A stretch of DNA of 64,000 bases from Campanula takesimana (Eukaryota; Streptophyta; Magnoliopsida; Asterales; Campanulaceae). The stretch spans positions 372,001-436,000 of the forward strand of contig JAOWBW010000865.1 of the NCBI GenBank assembly GCA_026119855.1, read 5' to 3'. A program made the position numbers and the translations under genes. Shown piece by piece: positions 11,838 to 24,759 of this stretch (position 1 is the stretch's first letter; every line of letters begins with the position of its first letter). The notes beneath the pieces are model-generated. The model was not told where the DNA came from. It did not search any database and saw nothing but the letters and a program-made list of their open reading frames with translations.

Positions 11838-12476
11838 ATGGCTTCCAACGGCAACAACAACAACGGTGGAAATGATTTCGTGTCCAACGAAGGGTTACTC
11901 AACATAATGAAATAAATGGGGGAACAAATGGATAGGATTGTCGAGGATGCCCGCCGTAAAGACAATTTGTAGCAAGCCCGTTTCGATATCGACAAGAGGA
12001 TTCACAAAGAAGAGGTTTCCGAACTCAAGGCCCGTCTTGATTATGAAAGAAGAATTCACGAGGAAGAGGTTTCCGAACTCAAAGCCCGTTTGCAAGAGCT
12101 CACCGACGGCAAAGCAAAGTTCAATGGTAAAGCATGCTTAAGTGGCTCGACCCTCAAAAGCTACAAAGGTACCACCAACAACCGAGTTTTCACTCCTCTC
12201 CTAGGAGTAACCCAAGCCGAGGCATTTGAAACTTTGGTGGCAAGTGGGAAGGTCAAACCTTTGGAAGGGTACAAGCCGAAGGCGATACTGAAGAATCATG
12301 CACATAGTGAATGGTGCGGCTACCACAAGCATAGTGGCCATACTACCGAAAGGTGCTTCCTTCTCCGAAACATCATCCAAGATTTGATCGACAACGGCGA
12401 ATTTACTGTGGGTGAAAAGCAACCGCTAGAGAATGGCAACATGCAAGAACCCATCAAGGAAAAAGCTTGGTTTTGA
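11838..12476 (+). pseudogene. Gypsy2 gag-like fragment with coiled coil and CHHC knuckle
   Basis: A frame can be read from ATG 11838 to the stop at 12476, with two in-frame nonsense codons near 11913 and 11970. After an Asn-rich start there is a charged coiled coil with an internal repeat of about 20 residues (EEVSELKARL occurs twice). The C-terminal part has a CGYHKHSGHTTERC motif followed by LRNIIQDLIDNGEF, like the gag end of Tat-lineage Gypsy elements. It lacks the upstream capsid domain. The role would be RNA binding or packaging of the non-autonomous transcript. Confidence 0.7.
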
Positions 12477-12574
12477 AATGGGCCTTCAACAAGAGATCAT
12501 GCCGCAAGGAGACTACAACGGCAAAGACGACGACAGCAATCTCCGTTTCTCTTTCTCTACCTAGTAGTAGGAAT

Positions 12575-12605
<31 letters not shown>

Positions 12606-15600
12606 AAAGTCCTCTTTTGTGTGCATTATGTTTTCTTCCTTCTCATGTCAATGTTTGAGTCGATCTTATCAAATAAAAGTCGTTCTTGTCCTCATACACA
12701 ATTCCAAGTTGTTCAATTTAATTCTTGGCAAAATGATGAAAAGATGTCTAAACAAGTTTTAGAACGAAGGCCATCGCTTGAACGCCTAGGGGCTAAACAT
12801 CGTGACGAAGGCAACGACATCAACAACAACGGCGAATCCAAGACATCAAGCATGGAGAAAAATCAAGCAAAGTTTTCAAAGGGGGATCAAAAAAAAAAAA
12901 AAAAAAAAACTCGCTAGGTTGAAATCATCAAATCAACCTAGGCAAAAGTTAGAGCACAAAAAAAAAAAATCCCCCTCAATCAAAGAAGATCAACATCATC
13001 ATCCACCAACAAAGGACGAAGCTACGAAGCAACAATTCCATCACGAAGAATGGAGAATCCACAAGAACTACGGTGACCTGAGCCTCTACACTGGAGGAAC
13101 GTAGGCAACCTGCGGGTCCGGTCTCATGCAAGAAAGAAGATATGTTTAGCCCTAGCGCGTTATGGTGATCGGCCTTCATCTCGAACTTGTCAAGACATCT
13201 TTGTACGATTCATTTGCCAATGAATTAATCACCAAAAAGATTGAACAACTTTCTTAGATTTGGAATCATTTCGCGTTCCTTGTCGAGTCTAGGGACTTCT
13301 ATTCTTTCTGCATACTCCCAATTTCTTGCAATCAAATTGGGGCTTTCCTTCTCTTCTCTCTTAATGACTTACTTGCCTTCATGAGTCATTCAAAAAACGG
13401 TCAAATACATGAAGTCAATACTAGGGACACTTCCCTAATCAAGTCAATGTCACTCACCTTTAGTGACAAGAGGTCTCCACCGCAAAATCACATGTCTTAT
13501 CTCCTCAGCTAGAGTCAATGCACACTCCCTCATTAATAGAGTCAAAATGAAGACGCAAAAGAGATGCCCGCTAGATTGAAAACCCGAAAGGGCGGTCTAG
13601 GCAAAAAACAGGGTGTGTCATAAAAAAAATGAGAGAGTGAGAGAGAGAAGGGAAAGAGAAATGGAGATCTCCGGCCTCTAAAGAAGACAACTGCACGAGC
13701 TCTACATTGGATCTCCTCAGCAAGTCAATTCCCTACCGAGTCAACTTTGGGATTGCAAAAGGCTCGATAAGATATGGCACCATCAAAGGTTGTTTTGGGT
13801 TATTGGCATCATTCTCCAGCAGTGTGCATTTTGGGGTTCATGAAAAGAAGGCCCGTGGTAGCCAGGACCCATCCGAGAACGAGCCCATCATAAAAGGGCA
13901 CGAGGTTGCACAAATAATCCCTAGCTAGTCAATTGGCTTGGGCAACAAATAGCAACAACATGTGTCTCAGTTTTCAAAGCTTCTTCAAGTATGTGCTTCT
14001 AAAGTACGCCGAAAGGCTCCCGAGAAATGGAGTAGCTCTTGCCATGTCCTCTCATGTTTGTTCCCTCGCACGAGGATGAGTCACTCTTGCTTTGCTCAAC
14101 AAATGGTGACGCCCTAGGGGCTATGTGACTCAAGGACAAGGACTTCTTTTGCTTCACTTGACAATCAATACGCCCTAGAGGCTATGTTCGAGAAAGATGT
14201 GTGAGACTATCCTCAAAGTCTCCCAAAAGGGATGTCAAAAAGCCCTCTTGTCGCGTGTGCCCGTGCTCGTTCCCCCAATCAAGGATGAACCTTTCTCGCA
14301 ATCAATGATGGCACTCTAAGGGCTACGGTCAAGTCTTAAAGGCTCCCTCGGCAAAGAGCAATTAACTCCCCAGCAGTATCCCCAGCCGAGTCATGTGCAA
14401 CATTGGAAGCTTCCTCAATTCGGCACCGAAGGTCTCAAGGGGCTTCGCAATCTACAATCTTTTGGGCTACGGCATTACAGTAATCCGAGCAAAGGCCAAT
14501 ATTGGGGCTTCGCGACCGACAGTCTTTTGGGCAACAATACTCGAGCAACGCAATTTGGGAGTAGTCTCCATTGAAGGGATCAAGCTTCAAAGGGTCTCTC
14601 AACACTTCAAGTCAAAGGCCTCTTGGTTTTAAATGAAGACTCTGATGTTATGAATGAAGTTGATGATTTTTGTTAGAACTCACAGCGAGATTTTGAAGGA
14701 AGTCTTAGAGAAAAGGAAAAAGATTAAATATGCTAAACTCTAATCAAAACAGGGTTATAGCGGGAATGCCACGGCCAATCCCAATGTTTCTGCAATTCAG
14801 CACCCCCTTCTCCAAGATCAAAAGCACAAGGTGCAGCTCAGATAAAGTAGGGCCACAGCACTAGTTGCATCCGAAGATCCGTCATTAGTTCAACTCAAGA
14901 AGAGTCAAGCAAGCATACTCATTTGGGACTTTATCACACCAAGACCTTATCCTCCGCGACTTCGACGGCACCGCAAGACATTACTGCATCTTATGACATA
15001 AGCCCTCAGCCATTTAGGTATTGACCATAATGAGGCCATTCATCTCCCCAGTAAGAGCAAGAAGGAGGTCTCTATCAAAAATTCTACCAAACGGTACATC
15101 CGCTCTCAATGCCGAACCGATCACAAGATAATTTGGGGCTTTACATCGAAAGGTCTTCACACTCCACCGTCTTGAAGCTCGCAAACAAGAAGTCCATGAC
15201 ATTTGGGGCTTTGCAATCTCTCGAGGCTTGGTATCAATAATCTACTCTTGGGATTTGCTCACGCCAACAACAAAAGGCGATTTATCATAGGGCTATGCAA
15301 GATTGGCATCAAGGGCATTATAGGGGATTTTCAATCAACAACCCCTTATCTCGGCATCGAAAGTCTTTTGAAGCCCCATAAACGACAAATCTCTTGGGGC
15401 TAGACATCAATTTTCGTCGGACACCGCGGCGACAACATTCAATCAAGGCAATCCGGACTTCGATTGAACATGACTTGATCTTGGGTTGGATTTACAAACA
15501 CACAATGGTTAAAATGGTTCACCCACGAACTAAAAAAAAAAAAAAAAAAATCCTTTTCTCACGTGTGTGCATATTCTTTTCTTTCTAATTAAAAAAAAAA

Positions 15601-16182
15601 AGATTTTATTTTATTTTTTCTCTTCTTGCGCAAAATTATGTGTTTCCTTTTTGCTTTGCTCCTAGCATTCTCCCCCAGCATTCTCCATCATCCTTGAACT
15701 ACGCTGGTCTGATTCCTTCCAAGGGATACGTAGGCAGCCTTTTGGCACGACCAACCCATCATCCGGAATACTGTCCCACCGACACTCCATCAAAAGCGAA
15801 TTCATCATCAAAGGCAGCGACACTTTCCGCCAAAGCATCTACCACAACATCACGAATCCATCCAACGATGATGGTAAGTGAAGGTATGAACATCATTCAT
15901 CTCAAGCAATCTCTGCTTTCAAAAATCACTTCACACACATAATCACTTTACTTCTCTCTCATATAAAGTGCTTTCAAAATCACATTGCACCACGAGCACA
16001 ATTTCTCTCTTCATTTCACACTTCATGCATCTTCTTGAAAGAACACATATACCTGTCAAGCACACACATAACAGGTACCACCACTAAGTCAACAGCATTC
16101 GCTACTCAAGGCACTTCATCCCCACCAGAAAGTGGTCAATCGTGCCCACACCCCACAAAGTCAACAACATAAGCAGATGCGG
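12477..16182 (+). other. Gypsy2 long non-coding internal region
   Basis: No domain was recognised in any frame. Long A-runs occur at about 12575-12602, 12889-12909, 12959-12969 and 15533-15550. From about 14100 to 15420 the DNA repeats degenerate phrases, such as CTAGGGGCTATG, TTGGGGCTTCGC and TTTGGGGCTTT, each followed by similar words. This suggests decayed tandem or dispersed repeats. Confidence 0.5.
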
Positions 16183-16317
16183 CTCCAAGTCGGCAACTCG
16201 GTCCATATTGAGACAAGCTCCCATGAGCTCCAAGTCGGCAACTCGGTCCATATCGAGACAAGCTCCCATGAGCTCCAAGTCGGCAACTCGGTCCATATCG
16301 AGACAAGCTCCCATGAG
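16183..16317 (+). repeat. Three tandem 45-bp units in Gypsy2
   Basis: The unit runs from CTCCAAGTCGGCAACTCGGT through ATGAG, is 45 bp long, and is present three times almost identically (one T/C difference). Because 45 is a multiple of three, every frame shows a 15-residue repeat, but no stable gene is evident. Confidence 0.93.
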
Positions 16318-16505
16318 CTCCAATAAAACACTCCAGCAAAAGTCGCTCATGCAGGGAGCGCACCTCTATCTATCGCAATTTCAAATTCCTACTTTTATCG
16401 AGTCTTTGTTTTCTTTTCTTCCTTTTTTCTTTGTCGATGTCCTCGGCGGGTGTTTTTACATTCGTCGACGCGTTTTGCTTTGCAATCCACGTCGCCGTGG
16501 GGCTC

Positions 16506-17741
16506 TGTAGACACCCCGCCTTGGACCTCTCATGTCCCGATTGCATACACATTCTCTATCTTCCTCTCTTCTGTTATGTTTTGTTACTTTCCGTTAACTT
16601 TTGTTACTTTCCGTTAAGTTCTTGACTTACTCCGTTAGTCTTGGATTTGACTAAGTGACAAAGTCAACCTTGAGTCTTTGTTTACTTTGTTTTTGTTGAC
16701 TTTCGTGATGTTCGTTAAGCTTTTGGACTAATTCCGTTAGTTTTGGGGCTTAACTGGATAACGGGGTTAACTTTTGGGCTGAAATATGAATTTTCTGAAG
16801 CTGGGATACGCACGCCTTTGCCCTCCTTTGTGGGAGGCGTGCTCCTCCCATGGGGGGGGGGGGTTGGAAGCGCGCACTTCCCGCTTCCAGAATCTCAGAT
16901 TTGGCCAAATTTCCTTCCTTTTCTGATTTGTAACCCCCAAGGCCATTATGTCTTGGCTTGATCTGGGGAAGGGCCATCTTTGTGACCACAAACACTTCCC
17001 TAACACCTATAAATACCTCTTCATTCCACCATGGAAAAGGAGGAGGAATTCTTGAATCAAAAACACTTTAAAACACATAAAATCCATTTTCAAAGGGTGG
17101 TCACTATAGACAATTTGGTTCTTCCCCATTCAAGCACAAGGTACAACTCTCACTTTCTCCTTCTAAACTCTTTTAATTCTCTTTGTCAAAACTCTTTACT
17201 TGTTTTCTTCATCTCTCACTTCTCTAATGAGTATGCAATCTCCATAAAAATGGATACAACCAAAAGGCCACTTCACTATTGAAGTTTGGCCAAGGTTACA
17301 TCCCAACATTCCAATCTCTATTTCAATCATTGATCATTTCTTAATGTAATGATTTAGCAATAATTCAACATGTAATTCTTAGCATAAATCAGTAAATAAA
17401 ACAATTCTCTTTTTATTTCCCTTTTCTTTCCCTTGTAATCGTTAGCACATTTTCATATTAATAAATAGAAGGACTTTTTAGCATTAGAACACCAATTGTA
17501 GCAAGACCCGCGTAAGCGGGGCGGAGTGGGTTTTTAAGTACTTCCCACTCCATCACCTAACCCCCGAACCCTTCTCTTCCCGAATCTTTGGTTTCGTAAC
17601 ATTAAAAAATAGGTTATTTGTAGGTTTTTCTTATGTTCCTTTAAAAACATAGGTGGCGACTCTACAAAATAAAATCAATTAGACATCCTAGGATCCTTCC
17701 ACCGCTCTAGCCGAGCCGTGGGCTCTCCCGGGGTATCTACA
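16506..17741 (+). repeat. Gypsy2 3' LTR
   Basis: It is the partner of 9358-10589, preceded by CGCCGTGGGGCTC as a weak polypurine tract. It is followed by the second GTATC target-site copy at 17742-17746. A few substitutions and short indels separate the two LTRs. Confidence 0.93.
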
Positions 17742-17746
17742 GTATC

Positions 17747-18972
17747 TTTACCTATGTCTTATGAAAATTATGTCGATTCGTGCATAAATCGTAAAGATGG
17801 GATCTCTATAAGAGGAAGTGAAAACTTCTCTCAAGACGAGGGAATTGCGTCGAAAGGCGAGTGTGAATGAGGCAGGTACCCAGTCATCAGGTTTAGTTGC
17901 TAGCAGTAGTAACAGCAGGGGTTCTAGTGGAAAGAAGAACAATCAAGGTAATTCTTCACACAAGAAGGGTCTGAAACCTGGGGATACATGTAATTTCTGC
18001 AAAGAAAGGGGGCATTGGAAGTTCGATTGTCCCAGAAAGAAGCAAGGCAAGACACCAGTCACAGCAGAGGCCATGACGGCCAGGGATTGCAGTTCAGATG
18101 AGGATTATGCTCTAGTAACATCAGAATCAGCATGCACATCTGATGCGTGGATTCTTGATTCAGGAGCGTCTTACCATATCAGTCCTAGAAGAGAATGGTT
18201 TACCGGTTTTAGGCAGATAGTTGGCGGTGATATAAGCATGGCCAGCAGTACAGTCTGCAGGGTTGTCGGTATTAGTTCAATCAAGGTCAGGACTCATGAT
18301 GGTAGGGTTGTCACTTTGAATGAGGTTCGACATGTTCCGTATATGACGAAGAATCTGATTTCTCTTAGTCAGTTAGACAGCAAAGGGTTCAGTTTTAAAG
18401 GTAACGGTGGAGCAGTTAGTGTCTGTAACGGTTTAGAAGTGATGCTGAAAGGCCTTAAGCGGGGCGCCTTGTATTTCCTCCAAGGAAAGACGCTTGCAGA
18501 GTCGACTATGGCTGCATCAGAAGAGGTGAATAAGGGAGATATGTCTAAGCTGTGGCACATCAGGCTCGGTCACATGAGCACTCGAGAGATGCATGAGTTG
18601 ACTAGAAGAGATCTTCTTTATGGCCATAAGATCAAGGATCTTAAAAGCGTTCTGGATTACATCCACTCAGAGAGTTGGGGACCTTCACGTCAGGAATTTC
18701 TAAGGGGGCACAGATATGTCTTGTCTATGGTTGATGATTACTTGAGGAGGCCTTGGGTGGTTATCATGGAGCACAAGAATGGGGTCCTAAGGAATTTTAA
18801 GGACTGGAAGACAGTAGTGGAGAACCAAACAGAGAAGAAGATCAAGAAGCTCCGGACAGATAATGGTTTAGAGTTCTGCAGTACTGAGTTCGATTCGTTT
18901 TGCAGACAGGTGGAGGTTTCTAGACATCTCACCAGTAGAGGCACGCCACAGCAGAATGGTGTAACAGAATGA
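17747..18972 (+). pseudogene. Copia1 gag end, protease and integrase N-part
   Basis: From 17818 the frame carries a CX2CX4HX4C zinc knuckle (CNFCKERGHWKFDC), then the aspartic protease site LDSGAS, a pre-integrase WHIRLGH motif, and integrase core pieces (MVDDY, RTDNGLEF, QNGVTE). The second half of the HHCC zinc motif (CxxC) is missing through an internal deletion. The frame ends at a TGA (18970-18972) where Copia integrases normally have the Arg of an ERxNRT/ERMN motif. A CGA to TGA change, as caused by deamination of methylated CG, is the likely cause. Confidence 0.87.
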
Positions 18973-20148
18973 ATGAATCAGACATGGCTTGTGGGAGCGT
19001 TGTGCATGCTCTCCAATGCAGAGTTGTCTAAACGTTTCTGGGCAGAAGCGCTTAGTACAACATGTTACTTGATTAATCATGGACTTCATACCGGTATTGG
19101 CCTCAAAGTTCCCTATGAGGTATGGACTGGTAAATCCATAATTGTTTCAAGTGTTGGCGGTGTTGATAAACAGGTGTAGCAACAAGATACTGAAGAGTTA
19201 GTTGTTCCACAGTCAGATGTTTATCAGGATCCACCAACAGAGACAAAGACTGAAGCACCAGAAAGTTCAAGTTCAGTTTCTAAAGAACATGGGTTAGCAC
19301 AAGGAGGGTCTAGAAGAGCAAATTTCAGGAATGGATTTGAAGACTTGGTGTCTTATGCATTACTGGTTGCTGAGGAAGTGGAGTCCGTTCTTACGGAACC
19401 TTCTACTTTCAATAAAGCAGATACATGTTCAGAGTCATCTCAGAGTTATGCGGCTATGGGTGATGAGATGGAGTCTCTTTACAGGAATCAGACTTGGAAG
19501 TTGATCACAAGGCCAGAAGGCAGAAAGATTGTGACTTGCAAGTGGATCTTCAAGAAAGAGGAAGGGATGTCACCGGCAGAAGGGTTCAAGTATAAAGCTC
19601 AAGTTGTTGCAAGGGGTTTCACATAGAAAGAAGAGGTAGACTACAATGGGATCTTCTCAACAGTGGTCAGACACACTTCGATCAGAGTGTTGCTAGCAAT
19701 AGAAGGAGAGATATACATGACAGAGTCGGAAGGATTCCAAGTTCCTGGTAAGGAAGATCAAGTTTGTAGATTGAAGCAATCGCCTAGGCAGTGGTACAAG
19801 AGATTTGATAGCTATGTGATAGCAGCAGTCAAGAAGTCAAGGATTCAGAAGCTGAAAGGCTTATTGGTCGCAGAGATGAAGGTTTTGGGTAACACGAAGA
19901 GAATTCTGGGTATAGAGATCTATAGAGACAGATCCAAATGGAAACTGTTCTTATCCCAGAAAAGATACATCAAGAAAGTTTCAGAGAGGTTTGGTAGGTC
20001 AACAGCTAAGGCTATAGACACTCCGGGTGCAGTGAATGCACAGACAGTCGCGTTTGGGCCCAAATCGGTTGAGGAGAAATAGTATATGGCTCGAGTATCC
20101 TATGCTAGTGCAGTTGGTAGTTTGATGTATGCTACAGTGCGCACCAGC
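18973..20148 (+). pseudogene. Copia1 integrase C-part and reverse transcriptase remnants
   Basis: In-frame pieces continue at 18973-19179 (integrase C-terminal), 19345-19626 (RT start, KWIFKKEEG) and 19663-20082 (further RT). Stop codons interrupt at about 19177, 19624 and 20080. Several correspond to single changes from CAG or GAG. The RT pieces lack the DVKTAFL and YVDD blocks, so at least two internal deletions removed catalytic parts. The reading breaks at 20148 where Copia2 inserted; CCAGC (20144-20148) is the target-site copy. Confidence 0.83.
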
Positions 20149-21583
20149 TGTTGGGTTTCCAAGTAACATGCGCAGCGGAAAAATAGCAATTAAAATTTTA
20201 TGAAACCCAAAGCCATGGATCCGTTCATATGATTAAATCAAATACAACATAATGAATAGAGGAAAAACTAACCCTTGATGTCTATGAATTCTAGCTTTGA
20301 TTTTGGTGAAGAACTTGAAGCTTTATCACGGACAAAATTCACGAACTTTGAAGATGATAAGATTCACCCTCTAGCGGTATCCACACCACGAACGAATATC
20401 AAGGAGCTTCTTGATCTTGGTTGCTAGACCAATAATTATGAAACACACTTTCACAATTTAATAAAGAACTATATGGAATTATTTTGTGAATTATTTTGTT
20501 CTTCAATCCAAGATGTCTTGGAACAAAATAATAACTCTCTCAAACTCTTTGGAGGCACACAAAACACTAGGGCTAATGGTCTGGCCGAACTTGACTTTTT
20601 ATACACAATTAAGACCTATTCCAAATAGGAAACTTTTGCCAAAAACCTTCCCAAATCGAATTAGGAAATTTTCTGCCGCCAGACCAAGCGCCCGCCTGGT
20701 CCCAACCGAGCGCCCGCTCGCTGTCCAGAAAACCCAGAATTTTCCAAAAATTCCTTTGAGGTCCTTCGACCCTAAATTCCAATACAGTCCTTTTATTTAA
20801 GATTCGTTCTATTGTGTGTGACCCTCTAGGATTATACTAAGTTGGCAATGGGCTCAAACATGAAACCATAAGATATGATTAGGTTCTAGCAAACCGTCAT
20901 ACCTACCCAAATAGTATAACTAGATACAAGTTCGCATTCCTTTAGAATATGTCACAATCCTTTTGTCCACGATGTCATTGAACACAAGTCATGGTCAAAC
21001 AGTCAACTTGTCTTGTTCAATACTTTCTCGATTCCGAATATGTTGATAATTCAAATGCTATTGATCCAATCAATCCATTTGAGTCCGGCCGAACATTTCA
21101 TCAACATCATTCCTTCGAGGGGCCCAAGCTTGACATCTCTCCGTGGAGGGACAAATCCATTTAGATTATTATTCTTCCCAACGGGAATCCGATTATGCCA
21201 ATCATACCCTTTTTAACTACCGTGTTAAAGTAGCGTTTGAATATGTCAAACACAATGTTCATCAAGTGGAAGACTATAATAACTTCATGTCTAAGGATTC
21301 AAATGACATAAATAATATGAGATATATGTTCGACATAGACCATGACATAAATCTCATACAGCGGGTCATGTCCAGTACCTTGTTCCAAACAAATACCCAT
21401 AAATCTACATGATCATCCCATGATCATTTAGCCTTTATACTAGTGCTTAACAAGTACTAGGGACGGGGATTATTATAAGTAAACATGAACAACAATAATA
21501 ATCAAAACATCTCTTTATTGATATGAAATAAATGATAACAATTACAACGTTTATTAAACGTGCCTAGGGCACCACTACCAACA
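20149..21583 (-). repeat. Copia2 3' LTR
   Basis: It starts TGTTGGGTTTCC and ends CTACCAACA on the plus strand, with TGTTGG/CCAACA inverted ends. GC-rich motifs AAGCGCCCGCCTGG and CGAGCGCCCGCTCG, separated by seven bases and followed by CTGTCCAGAAA, lie at 20681-20731. Confidence 0.94.
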
Positions 21584-21597
21584 ATCTCCCACTTGCC

Positions 21598-24500
21598 CTA
21601 GGCCCAATCTCCCATGTATCTAATACCCATGAACCTAACATGACCATCATGTTTAGCTTGTGGAACTCCCTTTGTTAGCGGGTCCGCAACATTGTCATCA
21701 GTAGGTACTCTGCATATATTTACGTCTCCCCTATCAACGATCTCTCGAATGATATGAAAACGCCTAAGTATGTGTTTGGATTTCTGATGTGCTCTTGGTT
21801 CCTTTGCTTGAGCAATAGCACCATTATTATCGCAATAAAGGTCTACTGGATTAGCAATACTAGGAACCACTTCAAGTTCAGTTATGAACTTCTTAATCCA
21901 AACAGCTTCCTTTGCAGCATCCGATGCGGTAATATACTCAGCTTCTGTTGTAGAATCAGTGGTTGTAGTTTGCTTGGAACTCTTCCAGCTTACAGCTCCA
22001 CCATTTAACATAAACACAAAACCCGATTGCGATCGGCTATCATCTTTGTCGGTTTGGAAGCTTGCATCCGTGTAAGCATTTACAACCAGATCATCTTCCA
22101 TTCCTCCATAGACCAAAAACGAGTCTTTAGTTCTTCTCAAGTACTTAAGAATCGCTTTTACAGCTATCCAGTGATTTTCGCCAGGGTCGGATTGGTATCT
22201 ACTTGTCATGCTCAAAGCATAAGATACATCCGGCCTAGTACAAATCATGGCATACATGATGGACCCAATTGCCGAAGCATATGGAACATCATTCATTTTC
22301 TCACGCTCATCGTTTGTCTTAGGACATTGAGTCTTTCTTAGAGAAACTCCATGTAACACGGGCAAGGTGCCTCTCTTAGAATTTTCAATACGGAATCTTC
22401 TAATGACCTTGTCAATGTATGTACTTTGGCTTAAACCAAGTAGCCTCCTTGATCTATCTCTATAGATCTTAATGCCAAGTATATATGCGGCTTCACCCAT
22501 ATCTTTCATTGCGAAGCATTTTCCTAACCAAGTCTTTACGGACTGAAGTGTAGGAACATCATTTCCAATGAGTAATATGTCATCCACATATAAAATAAGG
22601 AATAGCACTATGCTCCCACTAATCTTCTTGTATACACAAGGCTCATCTTCGTTCTTGATGAAACCAAACTCTTTAACCGATTCATCAAAACGGAGATTCC
22701 AACTCTTAGAAGCTTGCTTCAATCCATAGATGGATCTCTGCAATTTGCATACTTTAGAATCTTGTTCAAAACCTTATGGTTGTGTCATATACACAACCTC
22801 TTGTAGTTTTCCATTTAGGAAAGCGGTTTTGACGTCCATTTGCCATATTTCATAGTCATGATATGCGGCAATGGCAAGCAAAATTCTTATAGACTTGATC
22901 ATTGCTACGGGTGAAAAGGTTTCATCATAGTCAATACCATGAACTTGCCTATAACCCTTCGCTACAAGTCTAGCTTTGTAAGTATGCACCTTCCCATCCA
23001 TGTCAGTCTTCTTCTTGAAGACCCATTTGCATCCTATGGTTTTTACACCTTCGGGCGCATCAATCAAATTCCAAACCTGATTGTCTTGCATGGATTGTAA
23101 TTCGGATTCCATGGCTCCAAGCCACTTGTCCGAATCAGGAGAATACATCGCTTCTTGGTAGGTTGACGGTTCATCATTCTCAATGATTTCTACCTCATTA
23201 CTATCCATTACGAGAAATCCATATCTCTCGGGCTCGGATCGTAACCTACTAGATCTGCGAGTTGCTTGTGTATTTTGAACAGGTTCCACAACTCCTTGTG
23301 GTTCTTGTTCTTGTTCCACTATTGGTTCAATGTTATTTTCTGGATCTCTAATTTCTTCAAGATTTATTTTACTCTCACTGATTTCTTTGGAGAGAAACTC
23401 TTTCTCTAGAAAGACACCAGTTCGGGCAACAAACACTTTGTTGTCCTCACGGTTGTAAAAGTAATATCCTCTAGTTTCCTTTGGATATCCCACGAAAATA
23501 CATTTGTCAGATTTGTGTGCAAGTTTGTCAGAGACAAGTCTTTTGACAAAGGCTTCGCAACCCCAAATCTTCATGAAAGATAAACAAGTTTTCTTTCCGC
23601 TCCACATCTCATATGGAGTCTTTTGAACCGATTTAGTTGGAACACGATTTAGTGTGAAAGCAGCGGTTTCTAGAGCGTAACCCCAAAAGGATATTGGAAG
23701 ATCAACTTGATTCATCATTGATCGAACCATGTCTAACAAAGTCCGATTTTTCCTCTCGGATACACCATTCCATTGTGGTGTTCCGGGTGGAGTCAATTGT
23801 GAAACTATTCCACAATTCCTCAGATGATCATCAAATTCTTGGCTTAAGTATTCTCCACCACGATCTGATCGAAGTGCCTTAATACTTTTGCCAAGTTGTT
23901 TTTCTACTTCATTTTGAAATATTCTAAATATCTCAAATGCTTCACTTTTATGTTTCATTAGGTAAACATACCCAAATCTGCTATAATCATCCGTGAAGGT
24001 TATGAAGTATTGAAATCCTCCCCTAGCATTGCTACTTAATGGTCCGCATACATCGGAATGTATCAACCCCAATAAGTCGCTTGCCCTTTCACCCAACTTG
24101 GTAAAAGGTGTCTTAGTCATTTTTCCAAGAAGACACGACTCGCAAGTATCATATGACTCGAGGTCACATGAACCTAAAAGTCCGTCCCCATGGAGTTTTG
24201 AGATACGCTTCTCATTAATATGACCAAGACGGCAATGCCATAAATAGGTATGATTTACATCATTAGGTTTAGATTTCTTATTTACATGATAGACATTGTC
24301 ATTACTTTCATTCTTGACATCCAAGATATAAAGGCCATTAAATGAATTAGCAATACCATAAAGCACATCATTTAAATAAATAGAAAATCTCTTATTCTCA
24401 ATAAGAAACTTAAAACCTTCATTATCCAAACAAGAAATTGAAATAATATTTCTACTTAAATCCAGAACATAATAACAATTGTTCAAAACAAGAATTAATC

Positions 24501-24750
24501 CGGAAGGTAAAGTGACTTCATAAGTCCCTACGGCTAATGCAGCAACTCTTGCTCCATTCCCCACGCGTAGGTCTACTTCACCCTCTTTAAGTAGTCTCCT
24601 ATTCTTTAGACCCTGCACATTTAAACAAATGTGAGAACCACATCCGATATCCAATACCCAAGAATCAGTGGTAGAAAGGAGAATATCTATCATATAGATA
24701 CCTGAAGTCGACGCAGCCTTGCTGCCCTTCTTCTTCTTTTGCTCTTCCAA
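21598..24750 (-). pseudogene. Copia2 pol (protease, integrase, RT, RNase H)
   Basis: One frame runs from 24750 to 21598 with a single TAA at 22774-22776. Order: aspartic protease near residue 35, GAG-pre-integrase (WHCRLGH, CESCLLGK), integrase core (HSDVCG, SDRGGEY, WNGVSERKNRT), RT (KWVFKKK, QMDVKTAFLNG, then YVDDILLIG after the stop) and RNase H (NAYTDASF, EAEYITASDAAKEAVW, DPLTKG). The protease site reads LDIGCGSH where LDTGCGSH is usual, so the catalytic Thr is Ile. The TAA falls just after YMTQP, where Glu is normal. The end of pol overlaps the polypurine tract. These would convert the RNA to DNA and insert it; as written it would be truncated. Confidence 0.92.
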
Positions 24751-24759
24751 GAAAGCCTT

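Larger units (their letters stand above)
9358..17741 (+). mobile_element. Gypsy2: non-autonomous Tat-like LTR retrotransposon
   Basis: LTRs of about 1.23 kb start TGTAGACACC and end GTATCTACA and are flanked by a perfect GTATC duplication (9353-9357 and 17742-17746). The insertion splits Copia1 gag. The internal region (10590-16505) has a Tat/Ogre-like primer site and a gag remnant but no protease, RT, RNase H or integrase. Many A-homopolymers and degenerate phrases such as TTTGGGGCT fill the rest. It must have moved using proteins from a related autonomous element. Confidence 0.92.

Noticed and set aside
12574..12602. A-run as the tail of a retrogene or SINE
   Set aside because: No target-site duplication or coding body precedes it, and several other A-runs occur in the same element.
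16183..16317. Possible CRISPR-like repeat array
   Set aside because: The 45-bp units are contiguous with no spacers and sit inside a plant LTR retrotransposon.
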